A stretch of 64,000 nucleotides of DNA from Enoplosus armatus (lineage: Eukaryota; Chordata; Actinopteri; Centrarchiformes; Enoplosidae): NCBI RefSeq assembly GCF_043641665.1, contig NC_092200.1:2801194-2865193 (forward strand). The letters run 5' to 3'. Numbering within the stretch: position 1 is the first letter of the stretch; each line of letters opens with the position of its first letter. The notes under the pieces were generated by a model. It saw only the letters and a list, made by a program, of their open reading frames with translations, did not search any database and was not told the origin of the DNA. Positions 34,982 to 48,960 of this stretch are shown piece by piece. The position numbers and the translations under genes were made by a program.

Positions 34982-37900
34982 ATAGAGACATGAAATGACC
35001 AGGTCTTCTGGTTTCTGAAGCAAAGGGTCTCCGCCTGCAGCAGGGACCCAGTTCCTTCAGCCGGCTCACAGGGAGAGACGGCAGCCTTCAAAGGCAGAGC
35101 CAGGCTAAGGGAGGTGTGTATTCTGGCCAAACTCTCTCAAGATCACACAGTTGTTTGTGTGTGTGTGGGTATGAATATGAGTTGTCTGTGGATGCACAGC
35201 ATGCCTATGTATGTGTGTGTCAGTGCTACCCTCTATTCGTCCTCATTCCTCCAGCCCTGTCCCCCCCTCAGGACAGAGACGCTGGCATGGGGCAGGCTTT
35301 GAACCTGCCTCTGCCGCGCTCTCTGATTGTAGGGAGCTCCCCGGGCCTCGGTCTGTGCAGCTGTGTGCGATGCCACCGCTGTGCCGTGACGAGCGTCTCC
35401 CTCCCTGCGGCTCGTTTACTGTAAGGTGTTTTTAATTACTCGTCCCTCCCTCCACTCTGCCTTTGTGTGCCGGGCGAGCTTCAGAAGTTTGTTCAAACCC
35501 TCTGCTACTCCCGTTTCTGTGCCCTACATAACATTTCACCCCTCTTCTATTTTCCACTCGGTCTTTTTCAACATCTGCATAATGCCTGCGTTATTGTTAT
35601 CACGTGAACTCTCGGATTCCTTAATCCTGTCTCTCGTTTTGGACCGGCTCCTCCTCCTCCCCTTCCCTCCCCGATGCACATTTAGTTCATTCATCGCTCG
35701 GCGGAGGCCATAAAAGGAGCCTTGTCATTTATGGAGAAATTAAATCACACAAACTGGCATTCATCCCAGGCACTGGTGCATGGAAATGATGTCACCATGC
35801 ATAAGCGTCATCTGGAAAAGTTTGCAATCAGTGTCACTCCGCCGCAAATGAAACAGCGGTGTCTTGGGGACAGATCCTTTCAAATTAATATCGAACTCGT
35901 AATCTCTTTTGAATTTGGGGGTTTTTTTTGTCTGGAAGGAGAATTGGATGTGCGGTTTTCATCCACCACATGGCGGCAGCTGAAGAATCCTCATCTCCTC
36001 CTATTAGACTATTTCCTGTGCAGGAATGTCATTGAAGATATCCCAACCACACGCACCATCACAGAAAGCTGAAAGGTGTGTGTTAATATGGAGGCCTGCG
36101 CACAATGCTCATCTTTCAGAGGATCCTTCACCGCCTCTTGCTGACAATGATAATGGCAAGAAAAGTCTTTCTGCCCCGGCGAGAGCGCACATGCCAATCT
36201 AGTGTCTTATTTGTCGACCCGAGCTTACAAGACAGGCGATAGCTTAATGGCTTTTAGAGAAAAAAAATGAATCTGTCCTCATCTTGAGAAACTAGAACCT
36301 TGGCTCAGGCTGAGGAATGAGGTCTGAATGCCAAACAGAGGTCCGTAAAAGCAGATAGGCATTCCTCTCCTTCAGCATGACTTGTTTGAAGTAGCGACAG
36401 TGCAGACGTGCTGAGAATTGGAGCCACGCTTTGAGCCTGAGCTCGCGTTCACAAAAGTTTTTTAATGTGCCACCCAGCCCCCTCCCGAGGCAGGGCTCTC
36501 CGAATAATCACCGTGACCTACTTTTGACAGCCAGACATGCGATATATTTGTTTCTGTAAACATTGTCTATCAATTAACACACACACACAAAAACTGAAGT
36601 ATTGATTCAGTGAAGTAATGAAACAGTGCTCCCACCTCGTGCCTTATTCATCCCTGCACACTCCATCTCCAGAGTTTCAACGCTCAGTTACAGCTGACAA
36701 ATCCCCAGTCACCCTTAAATCATCCTCACCATTCCCTGTTTACAGCTTGAAAGTATTACTGGCGTCTCTCATTGGCACCATTGTGTTTCAAAACATGACC
36801 GGTGAAAGTCAAGGATCATTTTTTTTTTAGGAATAATTCCATGCCTTACCTTTTTCCGTTTCAACTCTATTCCTCTTCTGTGAAAAATGCTCGTTTTTTC
36901 TTCTTCTCTTATCTCTTTGTTCTTCTTTTCCCTGCACGCTCGCTAAATTTCCCTTGTAAAAGTTGTGAAAGCTACTGCCTGCAGTGCATCAGTTTCCCTA
37001 AAGTCACCTTGAGTCCACGGTCTCGCTCACTGTCCTCTTTGTAAAGTTTCTCCTCTCTCCATCTCTATATAAATATATATATATCTTCTCTTGCTGCCTC
37101 TACTCACAGCTGTCTGCACACTCTCGTGCCTCGTGTTGCCTATCTGGGGACCCAATCAGACTAAAGGACCAATTGTCCCTCTCTTTACAATCAGTGGGAC
37201 GGCCTCCCCCGGTTCCAGCGTAATCCAGCCATCTACAACCTCTGAGCATGGGAAGGAGCGGTGGACGGAGAAGAGGTGGAGAAAGAGGAAGAGGAGGGGA
37301 AGGAGAGAGAGTCGTAGGGGGGTAGATTGACAGCAGGATTGGGGTGAAATTACAGCGGGAGTGGGGGGTGGAAATCAAAGAGGAGGGGTGAAATCAGGCA
37401 AGCAAAGGATGGAGGAATGAGAAGAGAGAGACATGAGGTGGTAGATAGTGAGCAGTGGAGGGAAATGCTCCTGCCTGCACCACAAAAGCAACTCATTTCA
37501 TCTCAGGGTATTTGCAAGTGAATAAAGTGACCAGCATGGTGGGGAAAAACTCAGGAGTGTGTGACGGCTGGGAGTGTGTGTGGAGATTGCCGGGAGAGCA
37601 GGGTCCTTGGATCACTGACCAGCGAAGTAGAAAACGCAAAGGATGAAGGGAAAAAAAAAAAATCACCTTCCCTCTCACACCGGCGAACCTGCCCTAATGC
37701 ATTTTAATGAGCCAGTGTCGTACACGGCTGGATCTGTAGAGGGATTTATGGCCGTAAAAGATGAAGCTTTAAACTGCATTATATTCTGCTGCTTGCCCAG
37801 TTAGAGTCAAAGCAATTAGTTTTCCAAATTGGCAAAAAGATCCTGAAAAATTAGGTGCAGGCCAATACACACAAAAAGCGCAGCGGAAGATTAGTCATGG

Positions 37901-39464
37901 TCACGGAGATCTGATCCCTGTTTAGCACTGAGCGAGAAAATAGCAGTGTTTCATTTAAGCAATCATGGAATTAATGCAGCAAAAAGAGGTTTTCAGAGTT
38001 GAGTCTCTTGCATATTTCTCCTGAATAGGAGAAGGACTGGGAAAGTGAAATTATATTGGAGATGTACTCAACCATGTTTAAACAGAAATGAGAATATATT
38101 ACACAGAAACAAGAAGTGTTCTAGGCTGCTGCTCGGGTTCTTATTTTGCATTTTTTCATTGCATAGTCTGAACTGTTTTCATATTGTATTTATAGTCCAA
38201 ATAAAGTGATGGAGCTCCAGATGTAAGCTAGCAAAGTTTGGAGTTTCTTCACTTCCATTGGGACGACTTTGCTCTTTTTTTTTTTTTCTTCTTCCACTCG
38301 ACAGCCCTTTGACTCTCCTTAATCTTCCTGACAGAGTAATTTGGTGTGTTGTACAGCTCTAAAAATACAGATGAAGGCTGTTGTCACCCACCGAGCCAGA
38401 TGGTCAAAAGGTTGTACTTCTCCATCGGTTCAATATGTTTTTTCTTTCTCCCACTCTGTCCCTTTCAATATGTCTTCTTTCTCATTTGGCAGGTCATTCT
38501 TCTTCACCACTGGCCGCCCCCCCCCCCCCCTCCCATCCCTGCTGCCCTCCCCATCCTCTTTGTCTCTTTGAAGACCTGACTGGTTAGCGCCCCAGCCAAT
38601 CTGTCAGCGAATGCTTGACTGGACCCCCAGAAAAAAAGGCAGGGGCTCCCTCTTTGTCAGGGCGGGCCACAGAGAAGGTGGCATTCAGCCCCATTGAACA
38701 ACACCTTCCATCACTGTGGCAGAGCAGAGGATAATAATTGGCAGAACAAATTGAAGCTATAGGGTTTATGGAAGGGCCTCTGTCTGTTTTTAAGGTCTGT
38801 TATGGTGCTAGACGTCTGGAAAACAAGTCCCTTCACAAAGGCCCAGATCCGCCGTAGAAATAGATTGGATACAGTTATGTTCTGCATGTTGCTGGACTTT
38901 GGTTTTGTGATAATATGCAGGATGTTATAGGGACACGGTGCTTTCACGCATCGGATCAAGAACGCCCTTCTCTTACGGTTGAGGGCTGTAGGCTTATAAA
39001 GGCCATGACTTGTTCTGTCACCTCATAGTACCTTTCACCAAGACTTACAACAGACTGTTCAGGTCTTTCACTAGGAAAGCAGATTTCATGGTTGTTAAGA
39101 GTTACACGTCCTCTCTGGACAAGTACACTCTCAATTACCATTTCTTACCACTCCATTAATCAGTCTTACACTATCGTCTCATTAGCCGTTTTTCTCCCCT
39201 GAGCCGTCATTTGAGACTCAAGTATCCGCCTTTCGGTTGACACATAGGCGGTGTCACAGTTTGCAAGTATACAGAGAATGACAGTTCTGTTTATATAAAG
39301 ATAATCTGTTGGTTAAATGAGCAAATATTGCACAAAATGGTATCCTAATATAGGAAAATAATAGTAGAGTCAAGTTTTGAACAACGCAAGCAAAACACCC
39401 GCACCTGCTGTTTTCTGTCTAAGCCCACACACTGGCAGCGTCTTCTACAGCAGGTTACAATCAC

Positions 39465-39690
39465 TTTTTATTATTATTATCGTTTTTACTGATTATTATT
39501 TTTTCAATTAACCGTTTAGTTTATGAAAATGTGAGACAGAAAGTGAAAAACATCATCAAATGTGTTGTTCTGTCAGACCAACAATCAAATGAAATGTAAT
39601 GTCACAGAAATGCAGGAAACACGGAGGGACATTTTAGATTGAAAAATGACTTAAAAGATTAACTGACTGTCAAAACAGCAGCGTCCTTTT
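39465..39690 (+). repeat. hAT-like fish repeat, forward copy
   Basis: Contains TCGTTTTTACTGATTATTAT, ATTAACCGTTTAGT, GTTCTGTCAGACCAACAATC and a late GATTAACTGACTGTCAAAAC. The order matches the other copies, but the sequence is decayed. Confidence 0.45.
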
Positions 39691-40727
39691 AGAAGGCAGA
39701 GTTTAGCAGGCTGGCTAGCTACCATTCGCAAGCTAGCTAGCTAAGTTAGCTAACGTATTATTGTAGCTACATTAGCGTTAGTCAAACCCCCACCCTACGT
39801 CAGCAATTTCCACATTTTCTACAGTTTTCTTAAGTTCACTAAATATTTTAGATGGAAGGTACTATTAGCACTGACTTACAGCTGTGATTAAGTTGATCAC
39901 GGCTAACGCTAACGCAGGTGGCTATGTTTGTATGGTTCGTTGACACCCCTCCTCTCCCAGTCCCTTTCACCCACAGTATCTTTCTATTTCATTATTGCGA
40001 GCAGCACAAACTTTTCCTGCTGAAATGAATCTGCACAACTTCAGAACAACAACAAAAAAACAAAAAAAAAAAAGCCTCGGATTCGGTCGGTTGTGTCTCC
40101 AACTAAAGAGACATGGGCGACCTTTCCGGGGTCCGTAACCAGAGAAAGCAGAGAATAAAATCCACTAAATAAACACTCCTGACCCTCTCTCCCAAGATTG
40201 AAAGTTAAATAAGCTGTTAATAGTGTTGTGCATCCAATAGGCAATTAAAAATAATGACAACAGTTAGGTGCACCAGACTTATCAATCAATTAAAATACAG
40301 CCCAGGATGGTAATACCCTACTTGGCGTCTGCCCTTCGTTACCCCCACTTATCAAGTAACAGCCTTCAGATGGAATAATAAACAAAATTCAGCCAGTCAC
40401 ATTCAGCGTATCACTTTTCCACCACAACCACCACTAGGGGAAAGCATAAAAGAGGGTTAGGTTTCAGAGGAACAAGATGAGAGAGCGCCAGAGAGCGGGA
40501 GCAAAGCCTCCATGTCATCTAAGATAAGAGGAGCAGCTCTCTTCCCTTCTGCCTGAGATTAAAAATGGCATGGAGCAGAACAAGCCAGAGTACAAAGAGC
40601 TCTTCTGTGTCTTTGGGGTGCGCAGTCGAGCCTTTTCATGTCTGATTTTGGCTACAGGTCGAAACAAAGGGAAATTAGACGAGGGAAGTCATTTTGTGTC
40701 TTTGTCGAGGTAGATGCGCACATGAAC

Positions 40728-40745
40728 GGGGGGGGGGGGGGGGGG
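40728..40745. repeat. Poly-G run (18 G)
   Basis: Uninterrupted homopolymer. A 14-C run lies 240 bp away at 40985-40998. Confidence 0.95.
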
Positions 40746-42959
40746 ATTTGTATACACGCGCTCAAGTTCACAACCGAAGCTGTAACCTTTACAGTAATTG
40801 GTGGAAAAGACAAAAATAAGATGTTTGGCCTTAATTGTGAGACATCAGAATTGGCACCGGGTCGAAAGAGTGAACCGTGACATTAACTGCCGGCCTGGCA
40901 TCATCTGGCTTCCTGCTTTGCGTGCTCTTGTCTCAGACAAGCTGTGTCTTTCAAGATCCCATTTTCCTGGTGACCTTTTCACCGCCCCCCCCCCCCCCAC
41001 CCGTGTCTGAGCTACGCCACCTCGGCAGGGTATTGACTTTCACTCCGCCGTGTTAAACTTTGCCATCCGCGTGCATCTTGTTGCAGAGCCTCCGCTGTGA
41101 CAAGGGGCGGCATTCTGTTTGGGATAAAAGGCTCCCCGGGCTGTTTGATGCGGTATTCCAGCGGGGATAGGCAGGGACTTGGCCTTGATGAGCTGACAGG
41201 AGCTGAGGAGACGTGGGGCCTCGGAGCAGCAGGACCACAAACCTCAGGAACAGTGTGCCTTGCTCTGATATTTACCCCTCCCTGTTCTGTCATTCCCCAT
41301 AACCCCTACTCTCTGCTCTGTCCCCGTGACCCTGTCTGCTGAATCTTAAATGAAAGACTAAAGTAACTTTTGAAGTAGAAATCGTACGTTGTGACTGATG
41401 CAAGCAACAAACACGAATGCACGCAGAACGTGAAAAGCTGGAATTATGAATGTATTTATATGTAGTCTGTCTGCAATGTTATTCCTGCTTAATTATTTAC
41501 ATGAAGCAAATGAAAATGAATGTAGAAGAAAGAAAGGAAAACATGTTTCTCCAAATGAAAAATAACATCCCACTCCGGAGTATTTTAACTCACACAGTGG
41601 CAGCAGTCGGGACATGTTTTCGTGAGCATGAAAATGTGCTTTTTTTCCCTGAACTTAATTAACCTAAACTGAACTAATAGGTACAATATCTCAGGTTCAA
41701 AAGGGCTCATGCCCCGGCAGCGAGTGCACGCGTCTCATATCAGAAGGTCTGGCTGAGTCTAAGCCTTTACCCCCACTTCCCAGAGTCAATAGAATAACAA
41801 TTAGGGGGAGTGCGCGCGCTCCGTTACATGTTTGGTATGCGGGGGGTGTATGCAGAGGCAGCCACGTCTAACCAGAAACAAACACACGCAGCATAAATGT
41901 CTCCTTTGTTGCTTTCTGTGTGTTTGTAGTTCCACACTGATCCAGTGATCAGAGGAAGAAATAGTTCAGCGGGGGTTTAAACAACACCGTCCGCCACTCT
42001 CCATCAACCTCGGAACAAACCTGGCTTATCACAGTGGAAAAAAAACTGGTTCCTTTCAAATCCATGTGTGTGAAAAGTTCCCGTTTTCTTTTCCAGCTAC
42101 ATAAACATGACAAACCTAAACAGAGCAAAGGGACAGGAGTTACAGCAGGAGAGGAACGCTGTGTTTGTTCCATTATAATTATCTCCTAAAAAGTCCAACT
42201 TGTGCTGCGCTGTAGATGAAGCTGTTGCCCAATCTTGGCAAACTACTCGTTAACTACTGGCGCGTGAAAAAAATCAATTAGGATAGTTATGAAGTCCTCC
42301 CTCCACCTGGAGTCTTTCTCCCAAGCTCTGTTACAGCGTGCGGGGGAAAATAAATTTTTTCTATCACCTGGCAACTAAAAGCTTCAAAAGACCCGTTCAT
42401 CTCAGAAGGTCTTAGATCCACAAAACCTTTGCTTTGCAACTGGCTTTGTTCTTATAAACAAGCTATCTGTGGGTCAAAGAAACTTGGACTTCAGATGGTG
42501 AACCCTTTTACCAAAGAACATGACTTTCTCCTCGGTGCATTTACAGCGATTATGTTGAAGACTCCCATGTTGGTGACTTTACAAGGTGGCGCTGAATAAA
42601 AGGTGCATATTATGTTTATTTCATGTGTGTATGTGGCTTTGTAGGCAGCAGCCAGCCCAGCCAGCGCTCCCTCATGCGAGTGTACACCAGGATAAAGAAG
42701 ACAGCATTAGCGTTGAACATCCACAATGACCACAGGATGATGGAGGAGGGATAACACAGTAGGTTACAATAAACTGTGGCACGGCTAAAACTGAGCAGTT
42801 ACGACCCCCAGAAGGCACCAGTTTCAGTTTGCATACATGAAATTGCTGCTTTACACTCTCATGCAGACATTTTCGTACTTCGGCATATGTGTAAAAAGCT
42901 AAGAGGCAACAGCCATGCTATCTGCTGTGTGAGGCTGTACTTATTAGGCACAGTGCTGC

Positions 42960-43131
42960 CTTGAGCTAAATGCTAACATCAGCATGCTAACATGCTCACA
43001 ATGACAATAGTAACATGCGGATGTTTAGCAGGTATAATGTTTACAATGTTCACCATCGTAGTTTAGCATGTTAGCAGCTATTTGGTCATAAACCAAATGT
43101 CAACTACGTCATAAACCAAATGTCAACTACG
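42960..43131. repeat. GCTAACATGC fish repeat with a 23-bp tandem duplication
   Basis: Begins TTGAGCTAAATGCTAACATC, continues AGCATGCTAACATGCTCAC and includes TTTGGTCATAAACCAAATGT. The last 23 bp (43086-43108) are repeated exactly at 43109-43131. This is a partial copy of the longer family member at 61240-61645. Confidence 0.6.
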
Positions 43132-45054
43132 TCAAGAGAAAAGGAGGTAGAGAGGGAGGAGAGCGGGATGAAACGATGCTTTAAGCGGCTGCTTGATTCA
43201 GAGTAAAATCTGGCACCTGCTTTTCTAGCTGATTTAATAATGTTCCCATTAGCGCTACGCTGGGGTCGGTGACAGACTGATCTGAAATCATCGCTCTCTC
43301 GCTGCTCTAATGACTCCACTGCTGTGCTCAGCCCCACGGTGAAGCAGCATTCTGGGCTGCTGAATCCGGAGGCGTCTGAGAAACGTCGCCATCAGTTATT
43401 TCTAAAAGAGAGTCATTTGTGTGCTGGATAGACAGCCACAGAAAGCAAAGGAGAATTTTAATACCTCATTTAAGGAGCTGACAAAAACTATCCCAAGAAT
43501 GTGGAAACATCGGGTATTGACGAAAGTAGAAGAAAGCAGGCCGGCGCTCCTAACGTCAGAATTAATTGCCATCACTGCTGCCGCTGCTATGAATGAGTTT
43601 TTGAAGATGTGACACTTCTGGGACTGATCTGGGCATTATCTGCGGGAAAATTAAATCAGAATTCATTCCCGATGCACCAAATGGGATAATGTGACACCTC
43701 CACATTCACCGAATTGACATCTGCAAATGTAGCAGAGACGCTGTAGCCAGAGAGCCAGAGTGACATGAAATATTAGGAGCAGAATATCAGTTAGTGTCAG
43801 AGTATTTTAAGGTCCATAGCTGGAAGAAGAGACCCAGTGTAACGTACAGGCCATGCTGCAAACAATCCCCTATTCCTCCCACTTCATTACAGAAAAATGA
43901 AGGTGCACTGATGAAAGAAACATACAGGAAGCAGATAGATTTTGTTTTTATCTAAGCATCTTAACCGCGGCTAAAAATCTTTATTTTGCTGACCTCCAGT
44001 TCAACTTCTTTTTCTGCAGTGATGTAGAAGTGTACTACAGGGTGTGGTCAGTACACTATGACATCACTGTTAACAATGGCTTTGTTTGAAAGGTTTGCTC
44101 AGTTGTGAAAACATTGTGCAAACCAGAGAAATTGGTGAGATCTGGAATCGACGCGACGTCGAAGTCCTAACAAAGTCAGACCGGAGTAAGTTGTAAACAG
44201 CCAGGTTATTTAAACCACTTTATTTGGAGGTAAAACTGAAAGTGAGTGTTAATAATCCCTCATTTCACAGGAAAATTGTGGCAAAAGTAGGTCAAATTAT
44301 ACCATTCGTCATTCGTTTGTTTGGTCCAGGTAAATCTGACTAACCTGGATGTTTGTTTAAATCCTGTCTGATCATCTGATTGTATATTTGTTTCCACATC
44401 TGACTTCTTTTTACCGCCGCCGCCCGAAGATCAGCGGTTAACTCGTACAACATTAATCATAACCTTCAAAAATGAGATCAAAGTTGTAAAAAACTAAAGG
44501 AATTATCCTTTAAGTTTGGTTACACGACTTGAAACAGTGAAATACAGCTTTCCAGGTATTCAGCTGCTCTTTCCTGATCGACTCCCAGCATCTCATCGTT
44601 AAGGACGATATGGATTGACAGAGCAAAGTGCTTGAAATAAAATCAGTTAACATGAGCTTTTGAGACGTGTCACATATCCCGTTACTTAATGAGATTTACG
44701 TGAAGCGTGATGAATTAACAAGAGTGCAGTAACATGTTGCACAGTAGCTGTCAGTAGATAAATAATTGGACAAAACCCCAAATGTCCATATTTGCCACAG
44801 AAAGTAACTCAGTGAAGGGAAGATAAGATGGAACTATTATGAAAGCCAAGTGTTCTGCTACCGACCTGAAAAACTCAAAGTTATGAATAACAAAATTCAT
44901 ATTTTGACCAGTCTTTTGAGAGTTACCTCAACACGCTCTGAAATACTGCTGTTCTTCAGTTCAGCCCACTGAGGTTTGACTTAATAAATGAGATTATTTC
45001 CGCCTCCAGAGCAGCTCTGTCTCAGAGAAATGTTTGTAGCAAAAACTCAAATCT

Positions 45055-45165
45055 GCTCGCAGGTTCAATTCCCTCTACAGCCAGCATACGTCCATCAACA
45101 GCCATGTGCACTGTCAAAGTGTCCTTGAGCGAGACTCCAAATCCCAGCCTGCTCAGTCACGCAAT
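45055..45165 (+). repeat. Possible degenerate tRNA-derived SINE
   Basis: A B-box-like AGGTTCAATTCCC is followed at about 60 bp by GTGTCCTTGAGCGAGACTCC. The second word is the body motif (TGTCCTTGAGCAAGGCAC) of a common teleost tRNA-derived SINE. Strongly decayed, and the borders are guesses. Confidence 0.4.
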
Positions 45166-46654
45166 ATGAATCACTACGAGCTTTGAAGGATTTCATTATC
45201 TCTATCGCTGATATTACGAAGCTTAAAACAAAAGAACATCAGCCGTAGTGCTGTTTTCCCTCTCGAAGGGGCAAAGGAGTTTTTAGCCGAGTGGATATGA
45301 GGACAGCTGAACCTTAACTCGTAGCCTTGTGTACGGAGCACGCCACACTAAGCTTTGTGCCGTAATGCGAGGCGACGTGCCGGCGGAGATGAGAGGAGAA
45401 ACAATTGACAGAGCTTTTGTTACATCTTTAATTACAGGCCTCGTGTTTGTCTGGTTGAAATGAGGGGCCTTGGGGAGAAGCAGCTCTCTAAGTCTGATCT
45501 GTTCTTGTTTCTGTGAAATGAATGGCCTGACCTCCCATCTCTCCGGGATTTATCCTCCTGTAACAAAATGCATGGATGGAGAGTGGGTGTTGAATATTAG
45601 AGCGAGTGTATGTTCTGACGCCTGTGATAAGAGTGTGCGCACCCCTGCTTCAGAGCAGTCCTGCAAGAAACAAACCTGCCGTCCTTCACGTGCAGAGAGC
45701 GACGATGTCTTCAAAGGCGAGCGAGAGTCCACGAGGCGTGAAGTGTACCTGGTATGCGAGGAGGGAAGAGGCGCTCCGCTCACTGCCCACTGCTTAAACA
45801 TACCCACCCCCCCCTCCCCGCTCTCTGCAGCGAGTACAGATATGCCTGGCAGGTACAGGTATGGGCTCTGCACTGCTGCCGCCGGTGAGATCAACGGCTG
45901 TGTCAAAGGAGATGATCCACAGCTAATATGCAGCTGTCTGACCCTATTACCTTTAGAGGCAGGGGCCAGGCTGCTGCATCCCCACAGAGCTCCTCCACTT
46001 CTGCAGAAGAAAATGCAGCCGGGCTTTAAAGCGCTCTGCATCTCTGCATGTGTTTCTACGCGCATGCAGACTTGACAGCGAGAAGTATGGATTTGATCTG
46101 CGAGTCGAGTCAGGTTATGTTAATAAGCTGTGTGAGGCCCCTCTGCCCTTCAACCTCCATAAGAAGACTGGACTTTCTTTATTTGTCAGAGGGGGCCGAC
46201 GGCTACGCTCGTTAGCTTCGCTGCTTGCAAGTGATTAGAACAAAATGTCCCTTCTGTTTAGCAGGGAGAGCGGGAAGGGTGAATGGTGGAGGAGGTGCAG
46301 GTGGACTACAAGAAGAGGTAGGATCATTTAGAAAAAATAGCTTGCCCACATGTTCTTTAAAGGGTTGCATTTAGCCATGCAGGTAGTTCTAGGTACGTTC
46401 TAGACAGACATTTCTGGCACTTTCTTTGTTGTGTCAAATGACATTTAACAAAAATCAACAGCAATGACTCTTTCCAGAAACCATTCGTAGATCGACCTGC
46501 GAGGCGGCCCCCGGGCAAAAATCTGCTGCGGGGCCACTATTAAGCTCCCTGTTTTTCTACCTGATCCCCTGATAAATGTCTCAAAAACAAACAAAACTCT
46601 TCAGCGTGCCGGTTCATATTGCCCTTCATACGTGCATTCATTGATTTTCTTTGG

Positions 46655-47100
46655 CCACTTGGGGGCAGCATAACAAGCTGTAAACACAACTGTGACATGT
46701 TATCACGTTTTCATTTTGATAAGGCAAGCACTATTTACACATCCAGCAGATTCAGAACAACGTTATTACTCATTTTGAGTCGTGTTTGTGTCCATTTGAC
46801 AAATGTAAGTCCAACACTCACTCTCCTCTCAGCTCTGTTCACCAGCTTGTCGCTAACTGTGTCTGTGCTGTCTCCGTTTGATGCTGGGCAGGTAGCACAC
46901 AGTTGATTTTTAGAGCTTTGTTTTTGCTGAAAACAGCTGGAAACGACATGGAAAGAGCTGTGAGACTCAACCAAAAGAGTAAAGCTGTGGGCCATAAAAC
47001 CAAAACGCTGAAACTGGCGAAGAACCGCAGAGCCTGGGATAGTTATATGACGGTTGGTAACTACGACACATATAGTCATTTCATTCATTGATAATATAAG
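46655..47100 (+). repeat. Interspersed repeat, copy 1
   Basis: Shares ordered words with the copy at about 50465-51130: AACAAGC near the start, TATCA, ACATCCAGC, GAGTCGTGTTTGTGTCCA, TTCACCAGC, CTGGTAGC/CAGGTAGC and the late TAGTCATTTCATTCATTG. It looks like a long non-coding interspersed element known from fish. The plus strand has short open frames with no family signature. Confidence 0.5.
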
Positions 47101-48774
47101 ATTAATTATCCAGGCTCTGGATAATCCACAGAACAAGCTGTCAACAGTTTGAACTCCATCATTTCTGCAGTAGAAAGTACTTCCTGATAGTTTTTCAGCA
47201 CTTGTATCGGTATGGTGGCAGAAATCTCCACCAGAGCCAAGTGAGAAAAGAATCATTTTATAGTTTGGGTGAAGCAGCCAAACTGGGAGCCAAGTGCAAT
47301 GTTTGTTAGCTTTGTTAGCTCACAGATGATTAAGACAAAACATCCAAAACAAAGCGTCAAGATGCTTGTGGAGTACGAGTAGAGCGCTTTAATTGTGATG
47401 TCTTTTTTTGTTGCGGTTGTCTGACAGTTTTCGGCAGACAGGATAATAAACGAAACTAGCTGAGGTGATATTACTAAGGAAAACATTTGCACACATGTTC
47501 TTTGAAGTTTGTTTTTCCGTTGCCACAGTGATCCCTCTCTTTCAGTCTTGCTCTTTCCGTCGGGTCATTGTCTCCCCCGTCTCCTCTCTCGACTGCTGGA
47601 TCTCGTTACGTTGCCTTTTCACCGAGCCACATTGAAAATTGGCCTCATACAAAGAAGCATTGTCATCAGTCCTAACCCTCGGTCCCTCTCAGACTCTGAT
47701 CCTGCCTGATGGTGTCTGTGTCGAAGTCTTGTTACATGACTTATGATCTATTCATAACAGCCCGCACTCTGATGTGCTGCTCAGGTAGATTTTCTGCTGG
47801 TGGTGACGGATAAACATCCATTTGGAGGTGTCTTTTTTTTTTTTTTTGCCTTTGAGCAGAAGTAACAACATATTGAGCCCAGAGTCAAACAGATACTCAA
47901 GTGTAACCACACAACATAAGTGTAAATTGAGATATTCTTACAGGAGGGGAGAACAGAGGTTGTAATGGATCACTGTTATTGTTCCTGGGTAGATTTTAAG
48001 CTCCTTTTTACAGTACGTCAGAAAGTATAGGTCCTATACGTCTAATGTTGTCAGTTTCAGATGTGGTTTGACAGACATCTCCAGTTATCTACTCCATCCC
48101 TGTAACTGCTTCCGCTTCATGTGTGTAACAGTTACCTGAAGCATATTTCCAGGCTTCAAGTCTACTTCACTTCACATACAGTATGTGTGTAGCTACGTGA
48201 CTGTACATGGGAGCCGTGAGCGCTGTCAAAAGGCTTCTGAGTGCACAGCCGACACTCTCCCTGCGACCAGGACTTTACTGTAAATGTTGCTTGTCAACGT
48301 GTGCTGCTTTCCCATTAGGATTGAGCGATTAATATAGTGCAATATCATCACATTAATGTTATTTTCTGATATCAATATATACCATAATATGGCAAATGTA
48401 GGCAAAATCACACAGAAAACACTCCGACGGATGTTTAATAAACTACCTTGAATTACAACTTTCTGAATGATTCGTCTGGATGATAGAAAATTGTAAAAAG
48501 ATAACACAATATATACATTTTAAAAAGCGTGTGCTATGTGTTTAACTAGTGTAAACAAGTCTTTAAACTGTATTACTGGTAAATAGCATTAATGTCATTC
48601 TGTAACGAGAAAGGCGTTGACAAGATTTTAGAGAGAATTCATTAGTATGAGGGGAGGAAAAACTATTAATTTCCCATAGTTATCTATGAAGAATCAGTGA
48701 ACGTGTTGATTTTCAGATATAAAAATTCCCATTGTAACACACACCAGCTAATTATTATTGGACAGATGTTGGAG

Positions 48775-48960
48775 AGCCAGCGATGAGGCCAGAGGGCCGC
48801 CAGTTTGAGTCCAGATGGTAAATTCTCAGTCGGAAGCTGCTGATAAACAACAACCACCGAGGTCCCCTTGAGAAAGGCTCTTCATCCACAGCCTGTTGCT
48901 GCTCAGTAGTCAGCAAGAGCGGACTGTGGCTGCCGTGGCCAGCTCCCGGGTATAAATGTT
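48775..48960 (+). repeat. Possible degenerate tRNA-derived SINE
   Basis: CCAGTTTGAGTCCAGATGG resembles a B box. It is followed by GGTCCCCTTGAGAAAGGCTC, GCCTGTTGCTGCTCAGTAGT and GTATAAATGTTACTGTG, the usual order of the same SINE body as at 45055-45165. Confidence 0.45.

Noticed and set aside
39727..39785. GCTAGCTAGCTAAGTTAGCTAACG palindromic patch as a regulatory site
   Set aside because: AGCTAGC/GTTAGCTAAC words recur in the fish repeats of this window. A simple-sequence or repeat origin is more likely.
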